Positions 19,563 to 27,108 of a DNA stretch of 64,000 bases are shown here, in pieces. This DNA is from an uncultured Oceanospirillaceae bacterium (GTDB lineage Bacteria; Pseudomonadota; Gammaproteobacteria; Pseudomonadales; Balneatricaceae). The notes under the pieces are model-generated. The model saw only the letters and a program-made list of their open reading frames with translations, did not search any database and was not told the DNA's origin. The DNA lies in assembly GCA_937138495.1 (NCBI GenBank), contig CAKZPE010000021.1:156323-220322 (forward strand), given 5' to 3'. Position 1 is the stretch's first letter, and each line of letters opens with the position of its first letter. Made by a program: the position numbers and the translations under genes.

Positions 19563-20996
19563 ATGGTGATCATTCCTACAGAAAAGCGCTTTGACTGGCG
19601 TAAGCCGCCGCTGATCCTTTTCTGCCTTGTGTTAATAAACGTTTTCGTTTTCTTCTTTTATCAGGATGCTGATGAAGAGAAGCTCAGTGAATTGCTGTCC
19701 CGTTATGAATCGTCAGGATATTTCGAAGCCGAGTGGCCGGTATATCTTCGCTATCTTGAAGAGACCAACAGCAGTGAAATAACAACATACCGCCAGTTGT
19801 ATGATGAGGAAGAAGCGCTTCAGTTGAGTGTGTATCTGTTAGTTGATCAGCCGTACTTTTCTTACTTACGTGATAACCAGACGCAGTTTGAAGCACCCGG
19901 TAACGGTGAGTACTGGCAGGTACGGGAGGAACTTAATCAGTTAGTCAGTACGATCAGCGTATACGGTTATGGGCTGAGGCCGAAACAGCCGGACTTTATT
20001 TCACTGATTACCCATCAGTTTTTGCACGGGGGGCTTTTGCATCTGCTGGGAAATATGTTTTTCCTGGTGATCTTTGGTTTCTCGGTCGAAGCGACCATAG
20101 GTCATGTACGGTTTCTTCTTTTCTATTTAATTGCCGGCGTTGCCGGCGGGATGCTGTACAGCGCAGTGAATGCATCCAGCCCCAGTGCTTTGGTGGGGGC
20201 TTCCGGGGCTATTTCGGGTGTTATGGCGATGTATCTCGGCGTATTTCGGCTGCGCAAAATTGAGTTCTTTTACTGGTTTTATATTTTTGTGGGCTTTGTC
20301 CGGGCGCCTGCGCTGGCTGTTTTACCGCTGTATCTGGCAAATGAACTGTATAACTTTTATACCCAGCCTGATTCTAATGTTGCCTTCATGGCGCATACGG
20401 GAGGCTTTCTTGCCGGAGCGGTACTGATCTGGATTACCTTGCTGATCGCACCAAAAGCACTGGATGAACAGTATCTGGAAAAAGATGATGAGCCGTCAGG
20501 GACCCAAAAAGAATTGCAGCAGATTTATCAGTTGCTGGGCCAGTTTGCCTATGATGCGGCGCTCAGAAGGCTCACCGAATATGAACAGCAAAACGGCCCT
20601 GAGTTTGATTTCTGCTGGCTGAGATACCGTATTTATAAAGAAAGAGGGGATACACCGTCAGAACTGGAGTCGGCGGCGCAGATACTGACGGTTGAGCGCT
20701 TAACATCTGCACAGCTCAGAAAGACGGAACAGGTCTGGCGTGAGACGCCTGCCGTGCATGACAGGCTAACAACGGCAGCCGTTGTCGGGCTGGGCTGGCG
20801 TATGATGCAGCTGGACAGTCTGCAGACCACTGAAGCCATTGTTAAGTACCTGTATGGGAAAGACGATCATACTCAGGAGATGAGTCACTTAGTACGTAAG
20901 CTGTCACAGAAATTCGGTGAACAGGCGAATGAAGTCAAGCGTAAGCGTTATGAGCGGGCTGCTGACGAGATGGTTATGCGGGCGCGGCAAGTTTAA
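19563..20996 (+). CDS. Rhomboid-family intramembrane serine protease with C-terminal helical extension
   Basis: 477 residues. An N-terminal helix (about 17-34) and a 100-residue non-membrane insert precede the six-helix rhomboid core (about 145-300). HQFLHGGLLHLLGNMFF holds the conserved His/Asn. Catalytic Ser214 is in LVGASGAISGVM and catalytic His278 is in MAHTGGFLAG. After the core come about 180 cytoplasmic residues that look like paired TPR-type helices (QIYQLLGQFAYDAALRRLTEYEQQ). The substrate is unknown. The next gene starts 37 bp downstream with a strong ribosome site and also carries a helical-repeat tail, so the two probably act together. Confidence 0.93.
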   Translation: MVIIPTEKRFDWRKPPLILFCLVLINVFVFFFYQDADEEKLSELLSRYESSGYFEAEWPVYLRYLEETNSSEITTYRQLYDEEEALQLSVYLLVDQPYFSYLRDNQTQFEAPGNGEYWQVREELNQLVSTISVYGYGLRPKQPDFISLITHQFLHGGLLHLLGNMFFLVIFGFSVEATIGHVRFLLFYLIAGVAGGMLYSAVNASSPSALVGASGAISGVMAMYLGVFRLRKIEFFYWFYIFVGFVRAPALAVLPLYLANELYNFYTQPDSNVAFMAHTGGFLAGAVLIWITLLIAPKALDEQYLEKDDEPSGTQKELQQIYQLLGQFAYDAALRRLTEYEQQNGPEFDFCWLRYRIYKERGDTPSELESAAQILTVERLTSAQLRKTEQVWRETPAVHDRLTTAAVVGLGWRMMQLDSLQTTEAIVKYLYGKDDHTQEMSHLVRKLSQKFGEQANEVKRKRYERAADEMVMRARQV

Positions 20997-21033
20997 TTGC
21001 CTGAGACATACGTAAATACAGAGGTGACCGCAA

Positions 21034-22383
21034 ATGGAATATTGTAAATATCATCCCGAGTCAGATGCGACATACAGATGTGCAGATTGTCAGGTAGGGC
21101 AGTGTGATCACTGTGTGGATGAAAGTGCCGGTTCGCTTCGCTGTTTTGTGTGTCGAAGAGAGCTTGAAAATCAGGGGCCGGGCGAAAGTGTTGTACCGTT
21201 CTGGCGACGTCTGGATAAATGCTTTTCTTATCCTATGGCAAAACAGACGCTGTTATTGATCATCGTTGCATCGGTTGTATCTGCGCTGGGTGCTTCAATG
21301 GACGGTTTGCAGAGTTTTATCTTACTGTTTGTGGTGAGCGCGGTGACCACAAAATATGGTTTTTTATGTTTGCAGCAAACCGCTGCCGGAAATATGACGG
21401 CGCCTGACGTATCTGATGCTTATTCGGGGGGTGTGAGGCTGATATTTCATATCATCATGATCTTTCTCGGCATCATATTTATGATTCTGGCCATGGCGAA
21501 TGCGCTGGGTCAGACGGCCGCCATTGTCTTCAGTGTTTTCTGGCTATGCTGCTTACCGGCAGTATTTATTAACTATGCCCGTTTTGAAGCAATCGGCTCA
21601 GCAATTAACCCGGTTGAAGTGGTACGGCTGGTTTTACAGCTCAGAGGCGCTTACCTGTTACTGCTGCTCTTTATTACGATAATGATTGCATCTGTCGGTA
21701 CGTTAAGTCAGCTGTTTGACGGAGAGGATGTTCTTTCTGCTGCCTTACAGAGTGTGGTGTCTTACTATTACTGGATCGTTATATTTCACCTGATGGGATA
21801 TTTGCTCTTCCAAAAGCAGCGGGTGCTTGGTTATGTGAGCCATCTGGAAAGTGAAGGTGATGTGCATAACCGTTCTGAAAAACAACACACTCTGGCCAGA
21901 ATCGGGGTGCTGGCTAAAGAAGGTATGTTTACCGAACTCAGCAGTGAATTTAAAACAGCGCTTAAAAAATATCCGGATGATATCGGCATCTATGATCGCT
22001 ATGTCGATTATCTTTGCGCCTTACACAAGACCGCCGAGCTGGATAAGTTCTGGTTAGCTTACCTGAGCTGTCTGGAAAAATGCGGACGTATGTCCCAGGT
22101 TTCCGGTGTCTTATTGCGTATCCTGAATGTTGCCCCCGACTATCTGCCAGTGTCAGCAGAGGTGCGTTTTAAGCTTGCCGGGATACTGTTAAAGCAGGGT
22201 AAGCCTGCCTTGAGCGTCAAACTGATTAACAGGCTTCACCGTGATCATCCCAGATTTGAACAACTGTCAGAAGCCTATTTTCTCATGGCCGATGCGCTGG
22301 AAGAATTGCCGGAAAAACAGGTACAGGCTGATAAATGCCGGATCCTGGCAAATAAACTTAAAGTAAGGCCGTTAGCAACATAA
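21034..22383 (+). CDS. B-box zinc-finger membrane protein with TPR-like C-terminus
   Basis: 449 residues. The first 40 carry a B-box-like zinc site: C4, H7, C16, C19, C24, C27, C37 and C40. Five or six transmembrane helices follow (about 70-260: LLLIIVASVVSALGASM, LIFHIIMIFLGIIFMIL, IVFSVFWLCCLPAVFI, LLLLFITIMIASVG, YYYWIVIFHLMGYLLF). A cytoplasmic region of about 165 residues looks like TPR helices (AKEGMFTELSSEFKTALKKYPDD, LAGILLKQGKPALSVKLINRL). GAGGTG at seven bases supports the ATG. Function is unknown; tight coupling with the rhomboid protease makes it a candidate substrate, adaptor or regulator. Confidence 0.85.
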   Translation: MEYCKYHPESDATYRCADCQVGQCDHCVDESAGSLRCFVCRRELENQGPGESVVPFWRRLDKCFSYPMAKQTLLLIIVASVVSALGASMDGLQSFILLFVVSAVTTKYGFLCLQQTAAGNMTAPDVSDAYSGGVRLIFHIIMIFLGIIFMILAMANALGQTAAIVFSVFWLCCLPAVFINYARFEAIGSAINPVEVVRLVLQLRGAYLLLLLFITIMIASVGTLSQLFDGEDVLSAALQSVVSYYYWIVIFHLMGYLLFQKQRVLGYVSHLESEGDVHNRSEKQHTLARIGVLAKEGMFTELSSEFKTALKKYPDDIGIYDRYVDYLCALHKTAELDKFWLAYLSCLEKCGRMSQVSGVLLRILNVAPDYLPVSAEVRFKLAGILLKQGKPALSVKLINRLHRDHPRFEQLSEAYFLMADALEELPEKQVQADKCRILANKLKVRPLAT

Positions 22384-22483
22384 AACCGTGATGAAATGGC
22401 TGTGTCTGCTGACTCACCGGGGCCGTCGCGGCTTATCAGGCGCACCTGTGTGGTTTTGCATTATTGCTATACCCTGTATTCAG

Positions 22484-22519
22484 CAGATGATTCCGGCGGC
22501 TGATGCCGGAAATCATCTG
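22484..22519. repeat. Long imperfect palindrome in the 3' region of the rhomboid unit
   Basis: CAGATGATTCCGGC, then GGCTGAT, then GCCGGAAATCATCTG: a 14-bp stem with one bulged A. It lies about 100 bp past the B-box gene and about 85 bp past the convergent mscS stop. No T-run follows. The surrounding 221-bp gap (22384-22604) also holds a 65-codon plus-strand frame from 22388 that I do not call as a gene. Confidence 0.6.
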
Positions 22520-22604
22520 TCAGATCTGATGACGTGTGCGCCTGGTTTAACGGTCAGAAGGTGTCCGGGGGCCAGTGGCTGTTGATACACCAGCCGGCCT
22601 CAGA

Positions 22605-23438
22605 TCAGTCCTGTGAAGGGTTTAACACAGTGACTTCCCGCTGCGGGAACGGAATCTGTACATCATGTGTTTTGAAGGCGCTGTATACCGCCGCATTGAC
22701 CCTGAACTGGGTTTCAAATAGCTGGCGGGTCGGTACCCAGTAGCGGTAAGCAATGTTAACGCTGGAGTCGCCGAAGGACGCTATGCCCACCTGTGGGGCC
22801 GGTTCCGAAACAATGGTCGGGTCGGTGCTCAGTTGTGCCTGAATCAGGGTAATTGCCTGTGCCGGATCAGCGCTGTAACTGATACCGATTTCAGCTTCAA
22901 CCACCGTATTTTCAAATGAATTAACCAGCACTTCGCCGACGATATGCTTGTTAGGGATGGTAATAATTTCCCCGTCTTCTGTGGAAAGTAAGGTGTAGGC
23001 CAGGCGGATTTCTTCCACAACCCCGCACACGTCGTTACAGCGAATGGTATTACCCACGACAAATGGCCGGGTCAGAATGATAGTGAAACCGGCACCGTAG
23101 TTAGAAAAGACTCCCTGTAAGGCTAAACCGATGCTGAGGGATATCGCACCGATAGCCGCAATAAAGGGGGCCACGCTGATGCCGAATTTACCCAGACAGA
23201 TAATCACGACCATGGCGACCAGCAAGAGCCGGACAGTGCTGCTGATAAAGTGGCTCAGGGTAATGTCGACGTTATGCCTCAGGCACAGTTTAAGGGCAAT
23301 GTTACCCACCCAGCGCGCCACGATCAGACCCAGAATAAGAATGATGATCGCGCCGATCACCTGGAAGCTGTAGTTAATAAAGAAATCAATAATCAGATTG
23401 TAGAAGTAGGTCAGGTTTTCCAGTTCTTGATCAATCAT
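22605..23438 (-). CDS. MscS-family small-conductance mechanosensitive channel
   Basis: 277 residues, the size of E. coli MscS. Three transmembrane helices lie in the first ~130 residues. The pore helix TM3 is rich in Gly/Ala (AIGAISLSIGLALQGVFSNYGAGFTI), followed by the beta domain (PFVVGNTIRCNDVCGVVEEI; TEDGEIITIPNKHI) and the mixed C-terminal domain. It releases solutes on hypo-osmotic shock. It is followed downstream by nothing on its strand, and upstream by the terminator of a BCCT osmolyte transporter, a fitting osmotic neighbourhood. The start at 23438 (MIDQELENL) matches the family length. Confidence 0.95.
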   Translation of the reverse strand: MIDQELENLTYFYNLIIDFFINYSFQVIGAIIILILGLIVARWVGNIALKLCLRHNVDITLSHFISSTVRLLLVAMVVIICLGKFGISVAPFIAAIGAISLSIGLALQGVFSNYGAGFTIILTRPFVVGNTIRCNDVCGVVEEIRLAYTLLSTEDGEIITIPNKHIVGEVLVNSFENTVVEAEIGISYSADPAQAITLIQAQLSTDPTIVSEPAPQVGIASFGDSSVNIAYRYWVPTRQLFETQFRVNAAVYSAFKTHDVQIPFPQREVTVLNPSQD

Positions 23439-23510
23439 CGTGTGTCCATGGTTGTACGGTTATCAGTTAAAAGCTATCAGCTTCGCGGGAAGTGGACAAC
23501 GTTTACAAAC

Positions 23511-23540
23511 AAAAAAGGCGCTTCGGTTGAAGCGCCTTTT
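23511..23540 (-). terminator. Rho-independent terminator after the BCCT gene
   Basis: AAAAAAGGCGCTTC, GGTT, GAAGCGCCTTTT: an 8-bp stem with A6/T4 flanks. On the minus strand the T-run follows the stem, just past the BCCT stop. Confidence 0.88.
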
Positions 23541-23560
23541 AGCGTGAGAATGATTAAGCC

Positions 23561-25120
23561 TTACAGACCCTGTTCGTCGGCCATCTGCCGGGCGATTTTG
23601 GGAGCGCTCCACAGGGACGGCAACAGCACCAGAGAGACCGGCACCGCGGTGACAACAATAAAGGACTGCAGGGCAGAAATACCCCCGGACCCGATTGAGA
23701 TCAGAATGGCTGCCATAACACCCATTGCCAGGCCCCAGAATACGCGGACAGAACTTTGTGGTGCATCATGGCCGGTCATTACCATAGAGATGGAGTACGT
23801 CATGCAATCACCGGTGGTAGCCACAAAAATGGTGGTGAGAATCAGGAACAGTACCGAAATGGTGAAGCCCAGAGGCAGCTGTTCTGTGATCGCCAACAAT
23901 GCGGCAGGCAGGTTGAAACCGGTGAAAGGTTCAGAAATAACCCCCGGATTGTTCAGCTCATAAAACAGACCGCTGCCACCGACAATGGTAAACCAGAAAC
24001 AGGTAATTATCGGTGCAACAATCGAGATGATCAGCACCAGTTCACGGATGCTGCGGCCACGGGAGATACGGGCAACAAACATTGCCATCAGCGGGCCGTA
24101 GCCCAGGAACCAGCCCCAGAAGAACACGGTCCACCAATCCAGCCAGCCCGGGTTTGCCCGGAATGTTGCCATCGAGATGAATTCATCAATATAGATACCG
24201 AACGACTGAATATAGCTGTCGACGATGAATGCAGTGGGTCCAAACAGCAGGATAAACGCCATCAGGCCGACCGCCAGAGCAACGTTCAGGTTACTCAGAA
24301 TCTTGATCCCTTTGGTTACACCGCTGACGGCAGAGACCGTATAGATCGCCATTAAGCCGATCAGGATCGTTAGCTGGGTGGAATAGGTGTTTGGAATGCC
24401 AAACAGTTTTTCAAGGCCAAAACTTACCTGCAGGCCCAGAAACCCGATCGGGCCAACGGTACCTGCAACGACGGCCAGTACACAGCTGGCATCGGCAATG
24501 ATCGCAATCGGGCCCTTCAGGGCACGTTGACCAAAGACCGGATAGAGCAGGGTACGTGGCTTCAGAGGTAAGCCTTTTTCGTAATGCAGATACATCAGAA
24601 CGATGCCGGTCAGGCTGCCCAGAATGGCCCAGGCCAGAAAACCCCAGTGCATGAAGCTTTGTGCCAGTGCATTGTAAGCGGCCTGCGGTGTGCCGGTTTC
24701 ACCGCCAAACAGAGGCGGTGGAGAGGTGAAGTGAGCCATTGGTTCGGCTGCCGCCCAGAAGACGCCGCCACCTGCCAGCAGGGTACACATCAGGATAGAT
24801 ACCCAGGTAAATGTGGACATTTCAGGTGCTTTCAGACCGCCCAGAATGACGGAGCCGGTGCGGCCAAAGGTCAGGAACAGGCCGATCACAAAGGTCAGCA
24901 ACAGTAATACTTGCCAGTAAGCACCGAAGTATTTGGTCGAAAGTGCAAATGTACTGTTCACCAGTCCGGAAACGAATTCGATATCGTAGATCGCCATGAT
25001 GGCGAACAGGACGAGAACGCCTCCGCTGATCAGGAATACCGGAAGGTCTACCCCTTCTAACATGCCTTTACGCGCGGTGCCGTCGCCGGCCTGCGGTGAA
25101 AGCGTGGTTGTGTTGCTCAT
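23561..25120 (-). CDS. BCCT-family transporter (betaine/choline/carnitine type)
   Basis: 519 residues with 12 predicted transmembrane helices. BCCT hallmarks include GGGVFWAAAEPMAHF near 120-135, GTVGPIGFLGLQ, and the signature WTVFFWGWFLGYGPLMAMFV leading to ARISRGRSIREL near residues 320-355. BCCT proteins import quaternary ammonium or sulfonium compounds with Na+ or H+. The central segment differs from the classic betaine form (WISWSPFVGMF becomes FLGYGPLMAMF), so the ligand may be another compatible solute. It is divergent, across a 735-bp control region, from a betaine-type periplasmic binding protein, which suggests related substrates. Confidence 0.93.
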   Translation of the reverse strand: MSNTTTLSPQAGDGTARKGMLEGVDLPVFLISGGVLVLFAIMAIYDIEFVSGLVNSTFALSTKYFGAYWQVLLLLTFVIGLFLTFGRTGSVILGGLKAPEMSTFTWVSILMCTLLAGGGVFWAAAEPMAHFTSPPPLFGGETGTPQAAYNALAQSFMHWGFLAWAILGSLTGIVLMYLHYEKGLPLKPRTLLYPVFGQRALKGPIAIIADASCVLAVVAGTVGPIGFLGLQVSFGLEKLFGIPNTYSTQLTILIGLMAIYTVSAVSGVTKGIKILSNLNVALAVGLMAFILLFGPTAFIVDSYIQSFGIYIDEFISMATFRANPGWLDWWTVFFWGWFLGYGPLMAMFVARISRGRSIRELVLIISIVAPIITCFWFTIVGGSGLFYELNNPGVISEPFTGFNLPAALLAITEQLPLGFTISVLFLILTTIFVATTGDCMTYSISMVMTGHDAPQSSVRVFWGLAMGVMAAILISIGSGGISALQSFIVVTAVPVSLVLLPSLWSAPKIARQMADEQGL

Positions 25121-25337
25121 GATTGTCTCCTGACAAATCGTTATTTTTATTGCAGGTGACCGTCAGACGGTCATTTTCTGAGTTCTGTAACAAGCCCGGA
25201 TTGCTGTTGGGCTTAATATCGCCGCTCAGTGCCCCGGCGTTATGTTGCCGAAACCTGGAGCGGTGCTGTCCTGCCCGCATCCGGATTGCGGCTTTGTTGC
25301 GGGGCTGCAGTACTCTTGGCAGCGGCGTTGGCTGAGA

Positions 25338-25365
25338 CATTACCGTTAAGGTGGTAACGGTAATG
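25338..25365. repeat. Perfect inverted repeat, possible operator
   Basis: CATTACCGTTA, AGGTGG, TAACGGTAATG: 11-bp arms, 6-bp spacer. It lies 218 bp upstream of the BCCT start. There is no T-run, so an operator is as likely as an RNA hairpin. Confidence 0.6.
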
Positions 25366-25705
25366 GCGTGGCTGCGGAGCCCGCAAACAGGACTGGCAGA
25401 TCATAGGGAATGAGGTCGAATAATAAAGTTAATAATAAATATCATTTGATAATAGAAATTTATCTGTCTGCCCGGCATAGATACCCGGCTATGGGCCCTG
25501 AGAGTCCCCCGTGCGATAGCGGATATGTCTATTCAACTATCCATTTTCCCTGCCGGAATCCGATATAAAGTAAGGCGGCTGGAAGGCATTCTGAAGCACA
25601 GCCAGCGGGGCGTTTTACATCTGCAAGGGGGCTGTGGACGGGGTGTTTAAGGCTGTATCAGCGCGGAAGTGACCGTGGTGACAGAGGGGGGATTAGCTGA
25701 GATAT

Positions 25706-25759
25706 TTAGATTTTCTATCGCTAATTTAGGATTTTTGAATATTTTCTTAGATTTTCTAT
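25706..25759. promoter_or_regulatory. Two direct copies of TTAGATTTTCTAT, likely regulator sites
   Basis: Exact 13-bp copies at 25706-25718 and 25747-25759, start to start 41 bp (about four helical turns). Each contains the small dyad TAGA-TTT-TCTA. They lie 97-150 bp upstream of the binding-protein gene. Confidence 0.5.
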
Positions 25760-25855
25760 TATGAGTATAAAAAATTATCATGCTCTTTATAAATAATTCT
25801 TAGCCTGTTAGGTTCGTATGAAATAGAGGTTTAATTGTAAAAAAGAGGTTAGAAC

Positions 25856-26860
25856 ATGCTTAAGAAGGTATTCGCGAAAGGCCTTGTTGCAGCAGCAGTG
25901 ATGGGAGCATCCATGACGGCAATGGCAGCAGACTGTGGAGATGTATCGGTTGTAGAGATGTCCTGGCCATCGGCAGAATTTGCTGCCAATCTGGATAAAA
26001 TCATTCTGGAGGAAGCTTTTGGCTGTAACGTCACTCTGGTCCCGGGGGCAGCTATTACCAGCCTGGCCTCTATGGAAGCGAAGGGGCGTCCGCATATCGC
26101 ACCTGAGTTTTGGGCGAATGCCGTTATCAATCAACTGCGTAAAGCAGAAGATGCAGGCAAGGTAGAGATCACCACGAAACTGATTCCGGATGCCTATGAA
26201 GGCTGGTATGTCTCTGAATATGTGGCAGATAAATTTCCAGAGTTAAATACCGTCGATGATGTTCTGAAACGTAAGGACCTGTTCCCGTCGAAAGAAGACC
26301 CAAGTAAAGGGGCCTTTGTTAACTGTCCGTCTGGCTGGTCTTGTCAGGTGTTAAATGACGGTTTGATCAAACCGAGTGCCTATAACCTGGAAGGTAACGG
26401 CTTCGTCAGTGTTGACCCGGGTTCCGGGGCTGGCCTGGACGGTACCATCGCCAAATCTTACGACCGCAATGAAGCCTGGTTCGGTTACTACTGGCAGCCA
26501 TCTGCGGTGATCTCAAAATATGAACTGAAGAAACTGGACTTTGTTGACGGCTACGATCAGGACAACTGGGACAACTGTGTCTCTGACCCTGAATGTGATA
26601 CGCCAAAACGTTCCCGCTTCCCGGCTTCCGATGTATTTACCGTTGTCGCCAGTGAGTTCTCTCAGGGCCATCCGGAGATTGTTGAATATCTGAAAAAGCG
26701 GGCCTATAACTCCGATCAGGTCGGTAAAGTGCTGGTGTATATGCTGGATAACCAGGCCGACGGTGAAACCGGTGCGATTGAATTCCTGCAAACCCAGGAA
26801 GACGTCTGGACACAGTGGCTGAGCCCGGAAGCTGTGGCTAAGATCAAAGACGCTATCTGA
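25856..26860 (+). CDS. Periplasmic substrate-binding protein of glycine-betaine/choline ABC transporters (OpuAC/ProX type)
   Basis: 334 residues with a Sec signal peptide (1-24, ending MTAMA/ADCGD). The mature protein matches the OpuAC fold: VVEMSWPSAEFAANLDKIILEEAFGCNV, then PEFWAN, YEGWYVSEY and GYYWQPSAV, supplying the aromatic cage residues that hold quaternary ammonium groups. Mature Cys pairs (CPSGWSC, CVSDPEC) may form disulfides. No ABC permease or ATPase is adjacent and a terminator follows 50 bp downstream, so it is an orphan that must use a transporter encoded elsewhere. Expression is probably controlled by the repeated TTAGATTTTCTAT sites upstream. Confidence 0.93.
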   Translation: MLKKVFAKGLVAAAVMGASMTAMAADCGDVSVVEMSWPSAEFAANLDKIILEEAFGCNVTLVPGAAITSLASMEAKGRPHIAPEFWANAVINQLRKAEDAGKVEITTKLIPDAYEGWYVSEYVADKFPELNTVDDVLKRKDLFPSKEDPSKGAFVNCPSGWSCQVLNDGLIKPSAYNLEGNGFVSVDPGSGAGLDGTIAKSYDRNEAWFGYYWQPSAVISKYELKKLDFVDGYDQDNWDNCVSDPECDTPKRSRFPASDVFTVVASEFSQGHPEIVEYLKKRAYNSDQVGKVLVYMLDNQADGETGAIEFLQTQEDVWTQWLSPEAVAKIKDAI

Positions 26861-26910
26861 TCAGTGATGGCTGCACGCCTCTGGAGGCTGTGTAAAATAC
26901 AGTCATGAAT

Positions 26911-26942
26911 AAAAAGGGATTCTTGTCAGAATCCCTTTTTTT
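26911..26942. terminator. Rho-independent terminator
   Basis: AAAAAGGGATTC, TTGTCA, GAATCCCTTTTTTT: 7-8-bp stem with an A-run before and T7 after, 50 bp past the binding-protein stop. It confirms monocistronic expression. Confidence 0.92.
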
Positions 26943-27108
26943 ATGGCCGGGATTTTCCGGAAGCTTTGTGCCGGTACTGGCTGTGCCGGAGGGATAACTG
27001 ACTGAGGAAGGGGGACCGCGGGTTTTAACGGATGGCGACTGATGCCGGTTTCTAATTAATCCCTGATGTGACTATCATGCAGCATAAATTCAGCAAGGCA
27101 TTCTGTTT

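Larger units (their letters stand above)
25121..25855. other. Long control region between BCCT transporter and OpuAC-like gene
   Basis: 735 bp without a convincing gene; two overlapping frames of 70-90 codons at 25068-25340 look like shadows. It contains an 11-bp perfect inverted repeat (25338-25365) and two copies of TTAGATTTTCTAT (25706-25759). Base composition falls sharply to AT-rich after 25680, consistent with promoter DNA of the downstream gene. Confidence 0.6.

Noticed and set aside
22388..22585. 65-codon frame starting four bases after the B-box gene
   Set aside because: A hydrophobic segment suggests a signal peptide, but the frame crosses a long palindrome, lacks a clear ribosome site and has odd Arg/Cys composition.
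25121..25340. Small genes in the BCCT upstream region
   Set aside because: Overlapping frames on opposite strands, neither with a ribosome site or recognisable sequence.
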